Positions 14,810 through 15,218 of a DNA stretch of 15,218 nt are shown piece by piece. The notes beneath the pieces were generated by a model that worked only from the letters and a program-made list of their open reading frames with translations, did no database searches and was not told the DNA's origin. The position numbers and the translations under genes are program-made. Numbering within the stretch: position 1 is the first letter of the stretch; each line of letters begins with the position of its first letter. This DNA comes from Schleiferiaceae bacterium (lineage in GTDB: Bacteria; Bacteroidota; Bacteroidia; Flavobacteriales; Schleiferiaceae), in NCBI GenBank assembly GCA_022424815.1, contig JAKMGS010000034.1, positions 1-15,218 of the forward strand, given 5' to 3'.

Positions 14810-15218
14810 ATGAATGATTTAATTACAAGCACTTCGAATCCAAAAGTAAAGGAGATTGTCCAATTATTGACAAAGGCCCGCGCTCGAAAGCAGAGTGGGT
14901 TATGTGTTGTGGAAGGTGCGCGTGAGATTCAGCGTGCTTTATCTGCCGGTTGGATGGGCGTGGAGCTTTGGTCAAAGGAAAATACTTCACAGGCACATTG
15001 GATGGAATCATTTGAGCATCACTATATCGCTGGTTCCAAAGTCTTCGAAAAAATCGCTTACCGCAGTGGTACGGAGGCTCACGTCGCGCTATTCGAGCAG
15101 CGGCAGTGGAAATTACATGAGTTAGGTGCTTTATTGAGCGAAGCTCGTGGGGTTTTGGTGGTTGAAGGGATTGAGAAGCCCGGTAATGCCGGGGCTATAC
15201 TTCGAACGGCACAGGCTG
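14810..15218 (+). CDS. TrmH/SpoU-family RNA 2'-O-methyltransferase, 3' end cut by window
   Basis: From ATG 14810 the frame runs open to the window end: 136 codons without a stop, so the gene is partial only because the window ends. The N-terminus (TSTSNPKVKEIVQLLTKARARKQSG, then CVVEGAREIQRAL) matches the RNA-substrate-binding domain of TrmH/RlmB-type methyltransferases. The last residues VVEGIEKPGNAGAILRTAQA are SPOUT motif 1, with the conserved Asn and Arg (usual form EKPGNLGAILRTADA; the Leu is Ala and the Asp is Gln here). These enzymes methylate a ribose 2'-OH in rRNA or tRNA with S-adenosylmethionine; the exact target cannot be told. The start codon is two bases from that of the SUI1 gene on the other strand, so its promoter must lie within the SUI1 coding region. 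Confidence 0.88.
   Translation, partial: MNDLITSTSNPKVKEIVQLLTKARARKQSGLCVVEGAREIQRALSAGWMGVELWSKENTSQAHWMESFEHHYIAGSKVFEKIAYRSGTEAHVALFEQRQWKLHELGALLSEARGVLVVEGIEKPGNAGAILRTAQA
14841..14874 (-). promoter_or_regulatory. Candidate promoter of the SUI1 gene, inside the divergent methyltransferase gene
   Basis: Read on the minus strand, TACTTTTG (plus 14848-14841) is an exact TAnnTTTG box. TTTG (plus 14874-14871) lies 22 bases upstream of it. A start near 14836 would give a leader of about 28 nt. Both elements lie within codons 11-22 of the divergent + strand gene. Confidence 0.45.

Noticed and set aside
1..15218. Mobile element, defence island or CRISPR array
   Set aside because: No transposase, integrase, direct-repeat array or phage gene is seen; all genes belong to chromosomal families common in Bacteroidota.

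Overview
The window looks like an ordinary chromosomal segment of a member of the Bacteroidota, probably Flavobacteriia. The evidence is the protein families (a plug-less TonB-receptor-like barrel behind a TPR protein, a NagZ-type GH3/beta-lactamase fusion, BshA, tandem rhomboids behind mutL), promoter-like TTG-N(19-23)-TAnnTTTG elements, and start codons without clear Shine-Dalgarno sites. No RNA gene, CRISPR array, insertion sequence, phage gene or defence system is visible. Genes fill almost all of the sequence, and no gene-free stretch exceeds about 150 bases.

Left part, + strand (1-5547): the 3' end of a TPR-like gene, then a signal-peptide-bearing outer-membrane beta-barrel gene. A 145-bp gap with a stable hairpin and a candidate promoter leads to gyrB (DNA gyrase B). 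The start codon of an orphan family 5 solute-binding lipoprotein gene overlaps the gyrB stop. A textbook intrinsic-terminator hairpin sits inside this lipoprotein's signal-peptide codons.

Middle part, - strand (10270 down to 5516): a compact five-gene operon reads small tail-anchored protein > mutL > rhomboid > rhomboid with a C-terminal tail > membrane-anchored endonuclease/exonuclease/phosphatase (EEP) protein. Three of its four junctions are 4-base ATGA/GTGA overlaps, so translation is probably coupled. The MutL has lost all the recognisable metal-binding motifs of its endonuclease domain. The operon's last gene overlaps the 3' end of the solute-binding-protein gene by 32 bp, tail to tail.

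Right part: divergently from that operon, and from what look like interlocking promoters, runs a + strand pair. The first gene encodes an exported 968-residue GH3 (NagZ-type) plus serine beta-lactamase-like fusion, and the second encodes BshA, the first enzyme of bacillithiol synthesis. A small SUI1/YciH (eIF1-like) gene on the - strand lies tail to tail with bshA. It is head to head, with only two bases between start codons, with a TrmH/SpoU-type RNA methyltransferase gene cut by the window end.

I do not see a clearly new multi-gene system. The points most worth checking are the terminator embedded in the lipoprotein gene, the endonuclease-dead MutL, the dual-active-site GH3/beta-lactamase protein beside bshA, and the tight divergent promoter arrangements.
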